From: Paracoccaceae bacterium
Lineage (GTDB): Bacteria > Pseudomonadota > Alphaproteobacteria > Rhodobacterales > Rhodobacteraceae
Assembly (NCBI GenBank): GCA_029862205.1
Contig: JAOTXT010000008.1
Span: forward strand, 25,042-89,041
DNA: 64,000 nt
Direction: 5' to 3'
Shown here piece by piece: positions 34,999 to 46,038 of the stretch. The position numbers and the translations under genes were made by a program. The notes under the pieces were generated by a model that worked only from the letters and a program-made list of their open reading frames with translations, was not told where the DNA came from and searched no databases. Position 1 is the first letter of the stretch. Every line of letters starts with the position of its first letter.

Positions 34999-35782
34999 GA
35001 AACACCTCAATCGGCGCTTCGACGCTGATCCCGGCAAGGTCTATCGCCGGCAATGGATCGTGCAGATCCAGCACCCGGCCGATGATGAAGAGAACCGGAC
35101 CCGGCATTTGCGCGGCGCGAACCTTGCCGGTGATCGTGCCGAGATCGGCCCGCAGACGCCGCTCGTCGGCGAGCGTCGCCCGGCTGACCGCCAGCACCGG
35201 CATCTCTCGATCCATCCCATGCGCGATCAGCGCCCGCGAGATCGACCCGATATTCGCCACGCCCATATAGACGACCAGTGTCGTCTCGGCATTTGCCAGC
35301 CCGGCCCAATCGAGATCAAGCGCCAGATCGGCGCGGCAGTGACCGGTGATGTAGCGCACACTGTTCGCGATACCGCGGTGGGTCAGCGGAATGCCGACTT
35401 CGGCCGCGCAGCCCTGCGCCGCCGATATGCCGGGCACGACCTCATAGGGGATGCCCGCACGCTTCAGCGCCAGCATCTCCTCGCCGCCGCGGCCGAAGAC
35501 GAAGGGATCGCCGCCTTTAAGGCGTACCACCTGCAATCCGCGCCCGGCCAGCGCGACCATGAGGTCGTTGATCTCTTCCTGAGGCACCGGGTGGTTGCGC
35601 GGCGCCTTGCCGACCGGATGCCGCTCGGCGGCTGCAGGAACCAGATCCAGGATGTCGGGCGAGACGAGGCGGTCATAGACCACCGCGTCCGCCTGGGCCA
35701 TCCGGCGCAGGGCCTTGAGTGTCAGCAGTTCCGGGTCTCCGGGGCCGGCGCCCACGAGGAAGACCCGTCCAGGTCCGGTCAT
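34991..35782 (-). CDS. nirE: Uroporphyrinogen-III C-methyltransferase NirE
   Basis: 263 aa. SUMT motifs are VFLVGAGPGDPELLTLKALR, VVRLKGGDPFVFGRGGEE and the SAM site YMGVANIG. The enzyme forms precorrin-2 from uroporphyrinogen III, the entry to heme d1. It is dedicated to the nir operon by position, 84 bp after nirS. Confidence 0.94.
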   Translation of the reverse strand: MTGPGRVFLVGAGPGDPELLTLKALRRMAQADAVVYDRLVSPDILDLVPAAAERHPVGKAPRNHPVPQEEINDLMVALAGRGLQVVRLKGGDPFVFGRGGEEMLALKRAGIPYEVVPGISAAQGCAAEVGIPLTHRGIANSVRYITGHCRADLALDLDWAGLANAETTLVVYMGVANIGSISRALIAHGMDREMPVLAVSRATLADERRLRADLGTITGKVRAAQMPGPVLFIIGRVLDLHDPLPAIDLAGISVEAPIEVFHA

Positions 35783-35866
35783 CTATTCCTCCCCCGCATT
35801 AACACAGGGCGCCAATATCTTTTGTTCGCCGGGGGCGGCACCAACCGCCCCCGGGCCAAGCCGCGC

Positions 35867-37700
<1,834 letters not shown>

Positions 37701-37750
37701 AGCGCGGCGTTCTAGCGAGCCGCAGGGTCACGGCCGTCGGAGGTGGAGCC

Positions 37751-38953
37751 ATGTCGGTCGGCAAAACGGTTCGTGTTCTCTTCAGCCAAGGGCTGCGGGT
37801 GTTCTTCCTGGCGGCCGGCATTTACGCATTGGTCGCGATGGGTATTTGGGTGACTTGGCTCGCGAGCCTCGCGGCGACCGGTGAGCCCCCGGACGTTCCC
37901 TTCGAGCCTGCCCCGGCGCTGTGGCACGCGCATGAGATGATCTTTGGCTATGCGGGCGCGGTGATAGGCGGATTCTTCCTGACCGCCGTGCCCAGTTGGA
38001 CCGGAGCGCCCGCCGCCCGATCTTGGTTCTTGACGCTGCTTGCAGCGGCTTGGCTCGGCGGCCGGTTGGCGGTGTGGTGGTCCGGCGCGCTGGATCCAAT
38101 TCCGGTGGCGGTCCTCGACCTCTCCTTTCTTCCACTGCTCGCCGCCAAGATCGCGGTGCAACTGGCCCGTCGCCCGAAGCCGCAGAACCTATTGTTCCTG
38201 GTGCTGATTTCGATCGTTTGGATCGGCAACCTGATGGTCCATCTCGATTGGACCGGGCTCTGGCCAGGACGAGCCGCGACCGGGCTTCAAGTTGGGCTGC
38301 TTGGGGTCGCATCGATGATCATGGTGATCAGTGGCCGGGTGACGCCCGCCTTCACTTTGAACGCCATGCGCCAGGCGGGCCGCGAGACCGGGCTTCCCCG
38401 GCAACGAACCTCCGCCGACCGCCCCGCCATGGCCGCGGCGATCCTGATCCCCGTCTCGATCGGCTTAGGCCTGCCCGATCTCTTCGTCGCCGCTATGGCG
38501 CTGATCGCGGGGATCGGGCAATTGATCAGGCTAGCGGGCTGGCGCGGTTTTTGGACGCTGCACGCGCCGATCCTTTGGAGCCTGCATCTGGCCGGTGCGA
38601 TGCTGGGCCTGGGATATCTGGCATTTGCGGTCTCACTTGCCGGTTGGATCACCGAAACCGGCGCCTTGCATCTGATCGGCATAGGCGCCATTGGCGGCAT
38701 GTCGCTGGCGATGATGAGCCGGGCGGCGCTCGGCCATACAGACCGCGATATTGTCGCGCCGCGCGCGGTCGCGTGGGCCTATGCGCTGGTCGCGATCGCG
38801 GCGGTTATCCGCGCGGCCGGTGGAGAGGCGGGACCCGGCTGGTACGACTGGGCAATGCTGATCTCGGGCGCTCTGTGGCTCACCGCGTTCGCACTTTTCC
38901 TAACGGTCTACTTGCCCGTCCTGACCTCGCCTGCGACATCTCGTACACCTTGA
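37751..38953 (+). CDS. nnrS: NnrS family heme/copper membrane protein
   Basis: 400 aa with about 12 membrane helices. NnrS motifs are ALWHAHEMIFGYAGAVIGGFFLTAVPSWTG and VISGRVTPAFTLNAMRQ. The family protects against nitrosative stress and is tied to denitrification, although its chemistry is not settled. ATG 37751 has GGAGGTGGAG upstream. It is divergent from nirS and shares the box at 37687. Confidence 0.93.
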   Translation: MSVGKTVRVLFSQGLRVFFLAAGIYALVAMGIWVTWLASLAATGEPPDVPFEPAPALWHAHEMIFGYAGAVIGGFFLTAVPSWTGAPAARSWFLTLLAAAWLGGRLAVWWSGALDPIPVAVLDLSFLPLLAAKIAVQLARRPKPQNLLFLVLISIVWIGNLMVHLDWTGLWPGRAATGLQVGLLGVASMIMVISGRVTPAFTLNAMRQAGRETGLPRQRTSADRPAMAAAILIPVSIGLGLPDLFVAAMALIAGIGQLIRLAGWRGFWTLHAPILWSLHLAGAMLGLGYLAFAVSLAGWITETGALHLIGIGAIGGMSLAMMSRAALGHTDRDIVAPRAVAWAYALVAIAAVIRAAGGEAGPGWYDWAMLISGALWLTAFALFLTVYLPVLTSPATSRTP

Positions 38954-38963
38954 TCTCGGTCAA
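38950..38963 (+). promoter_or_regulatory. FNR/DNR box TTGAT-CTCG-GTCAA
   Basis: It lies at the end of nnrS (overlapping its stop codon) and about 130 bp before cytochrome c ATG 39092. It fits the consensus at all ten half-site positions if Y/R variation is allowed. It probably drives the cytochrome. Confidence 0.7.
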
Positions 38964-39091
38964 GGCCGGGCCACCTCGAACTTTGGAATATGCAGCCATT
39001 CCACGGAGCGCATGGGCCGAGTCCCATCCCGTCCGGTCGGTGGCCTGAGACAAGACCGAAGCCCATGTGGACCCGCAAGAGGAGACGCGAG

Positions 39092-39481
39092 ATGATTCGC
39101 AAGACCTTCCTGACCCTGGCGGTACTGGCGATAAGCGCCGCCGCCGCACCGGCGCTGGCCGAGGGCGACGTCGCCGCCGGCGAGAAGACTTACAAGAAGA
39201 AATGCAAAACCTGCCACATGGTCGGCGACGGCGCGAAGAACCGGGTCGGCCCGGTGCTGAACGGCATTGTCGAAGCACCGGCGGGCATGGTCGACGGCTT
39301 CAAGTATTCCAAGGCGCTGCTCGCCAAGAAGGACGAGGGCCTGGTCTGGACCGAGGCCGAGCTCGACGCCTTCCTGACCAAGCCCAAGACCTATCTGAAG
39401 GGCACCAAGATGAGCTTCGCCGGTTTCAAGGACGCAGCCGATCGGGCCAATGTGATCGCCTATCTGAAATCGGTTGAGTAG
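39092..39481 (+). CDS. Class I cytochrome c (c2/c550-like), exported
   Basis: 129 aa. It has a signal peptide (IRKTFLTLAVLAISAAAAPALA), a heme site KKCKTCHMVGDGAKNRVGPVLNG and a distal Met in KGTKMSFAGFKD. It matches mitochondrial-type cytochrome c2/c550, a soluble periplasmic donor to nitrite and NO reductases. ATG 39092 has GAGGAG upstream. It has an FNR box upstream and is followed by a strong terminator. Confidence 0.93.
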   Translation: MIRKTFLTLAVLAISAAAAPALAEGDVAAGEKTYKKKCKTCHMVGDGAKNRVGPVLNGIVEAPAGMVDGFKYSKALLAKKDEGLVWTEAELDAFLTKPKTYLKGTKMSFAGFKDAADRANVIAYLKSVE

Positions 39482-39504
39482 ACTGACAATCTGACTTCAG
39501 TCCT

Positions 39505-39533
39505 GGCCCCGCCCTTGGGCGGGCCCCTTTTTT
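39505..39533 (+). terminator. Rho-independent terminator after cytochrome c
   Basis: A GC-rich stem (GCCCC-type left arm, GGGCGGG right arm) closes around CCTTGG and is followed by CCCTTTTTT. It is 24 bp after the cytochrome stop and also separates the convergent hemerythrin operon. Confidence 0.8.
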
Positions 39534-39544
39534 GCGCGATCCAA

Positions 39545-39958
39545 TCAGTGCGGATGATCGCCCAATCGGGAATGCAGCCTGGCGTCGTGGGTCTTGAAAT
39601 GCCCGGTGAACCAGTCGCCGACGCTGGCCACCAGCCGTTCGGCCGAGGCTGGGCCCATCGCGGCGTCGTCCTCGTAATCGTCCATCAGGTCACGCAATTC
39701 GTCCAACAGGCGCTCGTGGTCCGCCTTGTGCGCAGCGGCCTGGTCGTAGCCATGCTCGCGCATGAACCGCTCTTCCAGCGCGAAATGGGACGAGATCGCG
39801 CGGAATAGATCCCCGAAGATCGCGCGGGTCTCGTCCACCGGCTCTCCCGAGGTAAAAGCGCCCTCGATCCGGTTGACCAGGCCAATGAGCTCCTGATGCT
39901 CGTGATCGACCGCCGGGCTTCCGACGCTGTAATTGTCCTTCCATTCGATCGGCGCCAT
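39545..39958 (-). CDS. Bacteriohemerythrin
   Basis: 137 aa. Diiron ligands are seen in DHEHQELIGLVNR, SHFALEERFMREHGY, HKADHERLLDEL and HFKTHDARL. It binds O2, and hemerythrins have been linked to O2 or NO scavenging in respiratory bacteria. It is the last gene of the heme-copper enzyme operon, 15 bp after the unknown periplasmic protein. Confidence 0.93.
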   Translation of the reverse strand: MAPIEWKDNYSVGSPAVDHEHQELIGLVNRIEGAFTSGEPVDETRAIFGDLFRAISSHFALEERFMREHGYDQAAAHKADHERLLDELRDLMDDYEDDAAMGPASAERLVASVGDWFTGHFKTHDARLHSRLGDHPH

Positions 39959-39973
39959 GTCCGCCTCCCGGGC

Positions 39974-40471
39974 TCAGTTGAAAATGAAACCGCCCGTTTC
40001 GGGCCGGAAATCGATGGCGAGGCTCTGGGCTTCGGTCAACGTGATCTGACGCTCGGCAACGAAGTCGAAGCCCGATCCGGCGGCGCGTTCGCGCAAGCGG
40101 ATTGCCACTTGATGCGTGCCCGCGGAGACCATGAAGCGGCGGTAGATGCGCGAGGGGCCATCATCCGCGATGCCGCTCGGCGGCAATTCTTCCGCCAACA
40201 TCGTCGTGCCGTTCAGGTCAAGCTCCAGGTAGATGGGCGCGCGGGCGCGGTCGCAAACCTCCTTGCGCCGCATATTGGCGGGCAGGTCGCTCAGTTCCTC
40301 GGCGCTGAGCTCGCGACAATTCCGCGGCCCCCCATGGCTGAAGCTGAGTTTTACCACGGCCATTCCTTCTGGCAATGCGCGCACACTCGGCGAGGCCGAG
40401 AGGACTGCAACGCCGGCGACGATTGCGAGCGTCCCGAGCGCGGCTGTTATCCTTTGAGCAATCCCTGTCAC
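39974..40471 (-). CDS. Unknown exported protein in the heme-copper enzyme operon
   Basis: 165 aa with one N-terminal hydrophobic helix (ITAALGTLAIVAGVAVLSA) and a predicted periplasmic domain. That domain includes VKLSFSHGGPRNCRELSAEELSDLP and a Cys pair (NCRE, EVCDR), then a beta-rich section (RFMVSAGTHQVAIRLRE). I do not recognise the family. ATG overlaps the stop of the cytochrome b fusion (ATGA), so it is tightly coupled to that gene. A role in assembling or docking the electron-transfer module is possible. Confidence 0.8.
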   Translation of the reverse strand: MTGIAQRITAALGTLAIVAGVAVLSASPSVRALPEGMAVVKLSFSHGGPRNCRELSAEELSDLPANMRRKEVCDRARAPIYLELDLNGTTMLAEELPPSGIADDGPSRIYRRFMVSAGTHQVAIRLRERAAGSGFDFVAERQITLTEAQSLAIDFRPETGGFIFN

Positions 40472-42036
40472 ATCGCCGCCTCATCCAATACCCGTTCCGG
40501 GTCGCTCTGGCGCACCACCCGCGGCGCCTCGGTCGGCAGCGCCGCCAAGCGATCCGCGAATGCTACGCGCTCTCGCTCCAGACGTGCGGTCTCGGTCGGA
40601 CCGGCCCAGACCGTCACCAGGCGCTCGCGCGGCACACGCCTGCGCAGATAGGGATCCCGGGTCCGGGCGAAGCGCGCTTCGGTCCATTCGATTCCCAATC
40701 GGTTCTGGCACCTTTCCTCGGCACAACCGGCGACACAAACCCCGTCGGCGTGGCCTCGGCTCAGGATGAAGTCGATCAGCGACGGCGGCGCCATCGCGAC
40801 GCAGGGCAGGAATACCGTGCCTAAACCCGGCCGGGCCGCGCCATGCTCGCAGGCAAGTGTCAGGATCCGGATGCTCCCTTCCAACCGTAGGGCCCCGGAG
40901 ATCACGCGCTCGCGCAACTCCTTCAGCGGGTAATCCGGCAGATCGATCCCGGTCAATAGGTCGCCCACCCGCCGGAAGGGCGAGGATGACGGGCAGGAAC
41001 CCATGCAGATGCCACAAGCAACACAGCGCCCCGCATTAACCGCCACCTGGTGCGGGAATGGCGCCCCATCGGTGCGCGGAACCAGCTCCACCGCCGCATA
41101 GGGGCAGTCCTCGACGCAACGCGCGCAGCCATTGCAGTGGTCGAGGAACACTTCCGCCGCCCGATTGGCGCGCTGAGCTGGCAACCACGGCAAGGCGGCG
41201 AAGCCAACGGTAAAGATCGCCGCCCCGCCCCAAATCACGCCGGGCGGCAGGATGTTGATCAAGGGGTAGAGCGGCAGCAGGAACCAATCGATCCCCAGCT
41301 CGGTCGGTTCGCGGGCCAGGTCCGCAGGCCCCTGCGACTGCGCGGGCAAAACGAAGGCGACCAGGATCAGGCTGCCCAGCACCATCGCTGCCAGCGGCCG
41401 TGCCGGGTTCACCCGCGCCCGGGAGACCCGTTGGATATGGATCCACATGGCCAACAGCAGGATCAGCGGAATGGCGATGTGCAGGAACACCATCAGGGTG
41501 AAGAACCGCCCGCTCAGCGCTTCCGGTGACAGAAAGTTCCTGGCAATCGGCTCGCCGAAGATCGGCAGCCAGTCCAGAAGCTCGGTCGAGGTGACGGCCA
41601 CGTATTGCGCCAGCATGTCCCAGACCAGCCAATAGCCAGTGATCCCGGAGATATAGACGAACCAGATCAGCGGCACGCCGGTCAGCCACGAGAACCAGCG
41701 CACGCCGCGGTAACGGTCCAGGCAGAACTCGCGCACCAGATGGATCAGCATCACCGCCACCATCAGGTCCGAGGCATAGCGGTGCAGGCTGCGGGCCACG
41801 CCCGCATGGAACCAATGCGCGTCACTCAGCCATTCGACCGAGGCGTAGGCGTTCACGACACCTGTATCGAAGAAGATGAACAGGTAGATGCCGGTCGCCG
41901 CGACGATCCAGAACAGGAACCACCCGAGCGCGCCGAGCTGCGCCAACGGGTTTGCGTCCGGTCCGAAAACCACGTCGCCGGCGCGCTCGAGACGGTCGAA
42001 GCCCCGGCGCAGGTAACCGCGAAAGCCAGTGCTCAA
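40468..42036 (-). CDS. Cytochrome b - 2x[4Fe-4S] ferredoxin - MvhD-like fusion protein
   Basis: 522 aa. Residues 1-235 are a cytochrome b N-terminal domain with paired heme ligands H85/H99 and H186/H200, each spaced 14. Two 4Fe-4S motifs follow, CNGCARCVEDCP (301) and CVACGICMGSCP (about 340). Residues about 390-470 (LACEHGAARPG, GVCVAGCAEERCQNR) match the MvhD/hydrogenase delta-subunit family. It probably links the quinone pool to an iron-sulfur partner at the inner membrane. It lies in the operon ctaB-sco-this gene. Confidence 0.85.
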   Translation of the reverse strand: MSTGFRGYLRRGFDRLERAGDVVFGPDANPLAQLGALGWFLFWIVAATGIYLFIFFDTGVVNAYASVEWLSDAHWFHAGVARSLHRYASDLMVAVMLIHLVREFCLDRYRGVRWFSWLTGVPLIWFVYISGITGYWLVWDMLAQYVAVTSTELLDWLPIFGEPIARNFLSPEALSGRFFTLMVFLHIAIPLILLLAMWIHIQRVSRARVNPARPLAAMVLGSLILVAFVLPAQSQGPADLAREPTELGIDWFLLPLYPLINILPPGVIWGGAAIFTVGFAALPWLPAQRANRAAEVFLDHCNGCARCVEDCPYAAVELVPRTDGAPFPHQVAVNAGRCVACGICMGSCPSSSPFRRVGDLLTGIDLPDYPLKELRERVISGALRLEGSIRILTLACEHGAARPGLGTVFLPCVAMAPPSLIDFILSRGHADGVCVAGCAEERCQNRLGIEWTEARFARTRDPYLRRRVPRERLVTVWAGPTETARLERERVAFADRLAALPTEAPRVVRQSDPERVLDEAAM

Positions 42037-42836
42037 TGGGGCGCCCCGTAGCGGTTGCCGCGCCAGAGCCGGAAGATCACCAGGCCGGACAGGATCAGCG
42101 ACAATCCACCGATGACGATCCCGAAACCGATCGCATAGTCGAACTCGTAGGCACGCGAACTGGGATTGTAGACCGTGCAGATGAACTTGATCCGGTTGAC
42201 CAGGTCGCCGAGCGAAAGCGACCGCGTCTCGGTGCCGAAGACCAGCTCCTTCAGAGGCTCGATGAATATCTGGTCCGGGAAGCTGTCACCATAGACCTGT
42301 CGGTAGACCCGCCCTTCGGCGTCCAGGATTGTCGTTTGGGTCAGATGCTCGAACCCGCCCGCGGCCGCGTCGTAGCTGAAGCCGACATCGCGCAGCAACG
42401 CCTGCATCGTGCCCGCATCGGAACTGGCGAGCTGCCAATCGCCCAAGTCCAATCCTTGCGTGCTGGCGAAGGCGCGAAGCTGGGCCGGCGTGTCGTGGCG
42501 GGTGTCGAAGCCAACCGTCAAAACCGCGAAAGCGTCCTCGCCCAGCACCTCACGCGCCGAGACGACCGCTTGGCGCACGTGCTGAGTGGTGACCGGGCAG
42601 ACCGAAGAACAGCTGGTATAGACGAGGCTGATCACCAGGGGCCGCCCCTGGAACGTGGAAAGCGGCAACGCGTCACCGTTCGAATCAGTCAGCGTGTAGC
42701 CGCCCACCTGCCGCCCGATCGCCGCCTCGCTGCGCGCGACGACGTCCTCGGGCTCCAAGCGGCCCGCGGCCGCCGCAGCCGGTAGCATCGTCAATGCCAA
42801 GGCCAGGGCGATAAATCTGCGGATCAGAGCGCCCAT
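42033..42836 (-). CDS. SCO/SenC family copper chaperone with C-terminal membrane anchor
   Basis: 267 aa. It has a signal peptide (ALALALTMLPAAAAAG), a thioredoxin-like fold and the copper motif TSCSSVCPVTT (CxxxCP). A conserved His lies near FEHLTQ, and there is an extra C-terminal helix (GFGIVIGGLSLILSGLVIF). SCO proteins load the CuA site, here that of the adjacent subunit II. The start is ATG 42836, overlapping ctaB; the track ORF start is much too long. Confidence 0.92.
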   Translation of the reverse strand: MGALIRRFIALALALTMLPAAAAAGRLEPEDVVARSEAAIGRQVGGYTLTDSNGDALPLSTFQGRPLVISLVYTSCSSVCPVTTQHVRQAVVSAREVLGEDAFAVLTVGFDTRHDTPAQLRAFASTQGLDLGDWQLASSDAGTMQALLRDVGFSYDAAAGGFEHLTQTTILDAEGRVYRQVYGDSFPDQIFIEPLKELVFGTETRSLSLGDLVNRIKFICTVYNPSSRAYEFDYAIGFGIVIGGLSLILSGLVIFRLWRGNRYGAPH

Positions 42837-43693
42837 CGGACCGCCGCGTCCAGGAAGACGCCCGTGGTCAAAAGGCAGAACTGGATCAGCGAGGCGCCGA
42901 AGTTCGCCATCGCCCGCTTGCGGTTTGGTTCGCGGTAGAGCTGGATGCTGCGCCACAGAAATAGACCGCCGCCAAGCCCTGCGCAAATCCCATAGACCGG
43001 CCCCATGCCATATGCCAGCGGCACCATCGCCAGGACGGCCAAGACCGCCGTATGGGCCAGGATCGCTTTCGTCCAGGCATGTTCGGGCACCACGATCGGC
43101 AGCATCGGAACGCCCGCCTGACGGTAATCGTCGCCCTTCGCCGCCGCCAGGCTCCAAAAATGCGGCGGGGTCCAAAGGAACATGACGACCGCCAGGATCA
43201 CCGGCACCGGCTGCATCGCGGGATCGACCGCCGCCGCCCCGGCCAGGATCGCGAAACTGCCCGCAGCCCCGCCGATCACGATGTTCCAGACGCTGCGCCG
43301 CTTCAGCCAGACCGTGTAGACGACGCCGTAGGTGAAGGCACCGAGGAAGACGAAAAACGCCGCCAGCGAGCCCCCCACCGCCGCCGCCATGAACAGCGAC
43401 CCGGCCAGGAGCCCCAGAAAGCTGAGCGGCCAGATGGCGCCCGGCTTCAGCAGGCCGCGGGCGAAGGGCCTGCCTCGCGTCCGCCGCATCAGCCGGTCAT
43501 CGGCGCGCTCGTAGTAGTGGTTGAACGCCCCCGCCGCGCCCGAGGCGCCCAGCACCGCCAGTGCGAAGATCAACGCGCGCACGGGCGAGAACGCGCCCTC
43601 CGCCGCCACCATGCCCGCCAGCGCGCTGAGCGCGATGGCAAACCCGATCGGTAGCTTCAGAAGCGTCGACGTAACCCTGGCGGCGGCGAGCAT
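42824..43693 (-). CDS. ctaB: Protoheme IX farnesyltransferase (heme O synthase)
   Basis: 289 aa with about eight to nine helices. The prenyltransferase motif is AGAFNHYYERADDRLMRRTRGRP, and a second conserved region is WTPPHFWSLAAAKGDDYRQAGVPMLP. It converts heme B to heme O. Its place in the operon suggests that the heme-copper enzyme may contain a modified heme. It lies 10 bp after the catalytic subunit. Confidence 0.93.
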   Translation of the reverse strand: MLAAARVTSTLLKLPIGFAIALSALAGMVAAEGAFSPVRALIFALAVLGASGAAGAFNHYYERADDRLMRRTRGRPFARGLLKPGAIWPLSFLGLLAGSLFMAAAVGGSLAAFFVFLGAFTYGVVYTVWLKRRSVWNIVIGGAAGSFAILAGAAAVDPAMQPVPVILAVVMFLWTPPHFWSLAAAKGDDYRQAGVPMLPIVVPEHAWTKAILAHTAVLAVLAMVPLAYGMGPVYGICAGLGGGLFLWRSIQLYREPNRKRAMANFGASLIQFCLLTTGVFLDAAVRWAL

Positions 43694-43703
43694 CGGCCGG
43701 CCC

Positions 43704-45437
43704 TCAGCGGAACAGCCAGAGGTCGCTCAAATACTTCCAGTTGACGAAGTAGTAGAGCACGAAGGCGGTGAAGAAGATGCTGACCAGGATGATGGTGCCG
43801 GGCAGCTTCAAAGTGCCGCGGCTGCCATATTCCGAGACCGCCTGCGGCCCGCCGGAATGCAGCGGGAAGGTCAGCTTGTGCGTGCCCGCCTCGTCGATCT
43901 TCTTGCCGAACAGCACGGTGCCGACAGTGACCAGGATGTACATCGCGCCCCCGATCGCCGCCATGATGGCGAAAATTCCGTTCAAGCCCATCATCAGATA
44001 GGCCGCCGCCGGGTATTCGAACGCATGGGCGGCGTCGGTCAGGGTGATGTCCCAATGCCGACGCGAGACGCCAAGCGTGCCCGCGCCCATCATGAAGAGC
44101 GAGATGCCCGCGGCGCCGATGCCGAACATGTAGGGCTGCCACTTGGCCATGGTCGGCCAGACGATTTCGCGCTGGAAGACCAGCGGCAGCACCAGATAGG
44201 TGGCCGCCATGAACGCCAGCGTGGTGCCGGCGACGACCGTTCCATGGAAGTGTCCCGGCACGTAGAGCGTGTTGTGCATCAGCACGTTGAGCTGCTCGGT
44301 GCCCAGCACGACGCCCGAGATGCCGCCGATGAAGCCGAACATGACCAGGCTCAGGAACATGCCCGAGAAGGCCGGGTTGCCCCAAGGGGCCTTGGTCAGC
44401 CACTCGAATGCACCCTTGGTATATCCATTGCGCCGCTGGGCTGCCTCGACCGATCCAGGGACCGTCAGCCCGTGGATCATTGAGCCCATGACCGCCAGAT
44501 ACATCATGTAGCTGGTATTGACGATCTTCCACTCGGCGCTGAGGCCCGGCTCGGCCAGCAGGTGATGCGCCGAGGCGAGCTGCAGGAACAGGATATACAT
44601 CAGGAAGGCGGTGCGGCTGACCTTCTCGCTCAGTGGCTTGGCGCCGACTACCAGCGCGGCGATCATATACCATATCGCAACATGGGCCGAGACGTTGATC
44701 TGCTGCGAGGAATGCCCCATCCCCCACCAGACGACCTTGTACATCAGCGGGTCGATATTCGCGATCAGTCCGATCGACCAAAGCCAGGTCGGTATCAGGA
44801 TGATGGCGCCCGACGCGATAGTGAAGACGGCGATGATCGCCGCCGTCAGCGCGCCGAAGGTCACCAGTGGAATCGAGCCCTCATAAGTGCGCTCGGCCCG
44901 GGCAATCACCAGGGTGCCGAAAAAGACCCCGACCCCGATCAGCGCGCCGACCGCGAAGAGGATCAGCGACAAATAGAACCAGTGCGACGCCTGCATCGGC
45001 GGATAGGAGGTGAACATTACCGAGCTGTCGCCACGCAGAACGGCATAGTTCGCCATTAGCGCGCCGACGACCATCAGGATGAACGCCAGCCAGCCCAGCT
45101 TTGGCGTCGCCAAGCGCGAATTCAGCAGGATCGCCGAGGCGAAATAAAGAACCGCGATCTCGAAGAAGATGATCCAGAACAGAAGCACGTTCGCGCCGTG
45201 GCCTGTCAGCACCAGGTAGAACCATTCCGCGGGCAGCAGGTGCACCGCGGGCCATCGGGTCAGCGCAACCGCCAAACCCATCAGTCCGCCCAGCAACAGG
45301 AAGACCACCGCGGCGACCGCGTTCACCTTGATCAGCGCCTGCGCCTGGGTGTCGACTTTCAGCCCGGTATAGCCGCAGGTGCGATAGGCCCAGTCCCTGA
45401 TCTGTCCGCCAACCGATCCGGCGTCTGTGACAGCCAT
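43704..45437 (-). CDS. Heme-copper catalytic subunit, B-type relative with HPxVY replaced by HSSQQ; probable NO reductase
   Basis: 577 aa with about 13-14 helices. Predicted ligands are H80 (TGHGANVLL), H242 (GHSSQQ), H291/H292 (ASAHHLLAEPG) and H406/H408 (VPGHFHGT). Overall it resembles ba3-type subunit I, but the position of the cross-linked Tyr (H+4) is Gln246, and H242 is followed by SSQ, not PxV. Loss of this Tyr is a mark of the sNOR/bNOR-like NO reductases. The setting next to nirS supports an NO role. A cytochrome oxidase label would be the automatic call. Confidence 0.85.
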   Translation of the reverse strand: MAVTDAGSVGGQIRDWAYRTCGYTGLKVDTQAQALIKVNAVAAVVFLLLGGLMGLAVALTRWPAVHLLPAEWFYLVLTGHGANVLLFWIIFFEIAVLYFASAILLNSRLATPKLGWLAFILMVVGALMANYAVLRGDSSVMFTSYPPMQASHWFYLSLILFAVGALIGVGVFFGTLVIARAERTYEGSIPLVTFGALTAAIIAVFTIASGAIILIPTWLWSIGLIANIDPLMYKVVWWGMGHSSQQINVSAHVAIWYMIAALVVGAKPLSEKVSRTAFLMYILFLQLASAHHLLAEPGLSAEWKIVNTSYMMYLAVMGSMIHGLTVPGSVEAAQRRNGYTKGAFEWLTKAPWGNPAFSGMFLSLVMFGFIGGISGVVLGTEQLNVLMHNTLYVPGHFHGTVVAGTTLAFMAATYLVLPLVFQREIVWPTMAKWQPYMFGIGAAGISLFMMGAGTLGVSRRHWDITLTDAAHAFEYPAAAYLMMGLNGIFAIMAAIGGAMYILVTVGTVLFGKKIDEAGTHKLTFPLHSGGPQAVSEYGSRGTLKLPGTIILVSIFFTAFVLYYFVNWKYLSDLWLFR

Positions 45438-45452
45438 GTCTCCCTCCTCAGC

Positions 45453-45986
45453 CTATTCGGTCACGCGGATGCGGCCGGTCATTTGATGATGGCCGATCCC
45501 GCAGAATTCGTTGCAGATGATGCCGAACTCGCCCGACTCGGTCGGCGTCAGCGTGATCACATGCTCGTAACCGGGATGCACCTGGATGTTGATGTTCGTC
45601 GGCTGCAGCGAGAAGCCGTGCTGCCAGTCGACCGAGGACAGGTGAATGCGGTAGCTTTGATCCTTCTTCAGCTCGAGAATCGGCCACCATTCCCACAGCC
45701 GGCCCAGGATGAACACGTCCTCGCCGGCGGGCGGCCGGACCACCGGCACCCCGTTCTCCTCGGCCACTTTGAATTGCTCGGCGAAGGCCTCGACCTTGGC
45801 TTCGTATTTCGCCGGCTGAATCCGGTAGGTCTCGGTCGACAGGTTTTGCTCGCCGATGAAATGCCAGGCGATCATGAAGAAGAACATGAACAGCCCCCAC
45901 AGGAAGGCGATCACGATCCAGCCCAGTTCGGTCTTGTGGATCGGCTCGTTCCACCAGATCCGTTGTTCAGGAGGGGTTACGGCCAT
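45453..45986 (-). CDS. CuA-containing subunit II of the heme-copper enzyme
   Basis: 177 aa with an N-terminal membrane helix (LGWIVIAFLWGLFMFFFMIAWHF) and a cupredoxin CuA domain. All CuA ligands are present: H123 (WQHGFS), C158, E160, C162, H166 and M169 in IICNEFCGIGHHQMTG. It accepts electrons from a periplasmic cytochrome, perhaps the one at 39092. There is a 15-bp gap to the catalytic subunit. Confidence 0.92.
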   Translation of the reverse strand: MAVTPPEQRIWWNEPIHKTELGWIVIAFLWGLFMFFFMIAWHFIGEQNLSTETYRIQPAKYEAKVEAFAEQFKVAEENGVPVVRPPAGEDVFILGRLWEWWPILELKKDQSYRIHLSSVDWQHGFSLQPTNINIQVHPGYEHVITLTPTESGEFGIICNEFCGIGHHQMTGRIRVTE

Positions 45987-46038
45987 GTCTCTCTCCCCAT
46001 TCTATTGGCCACTCCAGGGGCCACCGCGGACCGGCTTT

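Noticed and set aside
43704-45437. Plain cytochrome c oxidase subunit I
   Set aside because: The HPxVY motif is replaced by HSSQQ, so O2 reduction is doubtful; recorded as a probable NO reductase.
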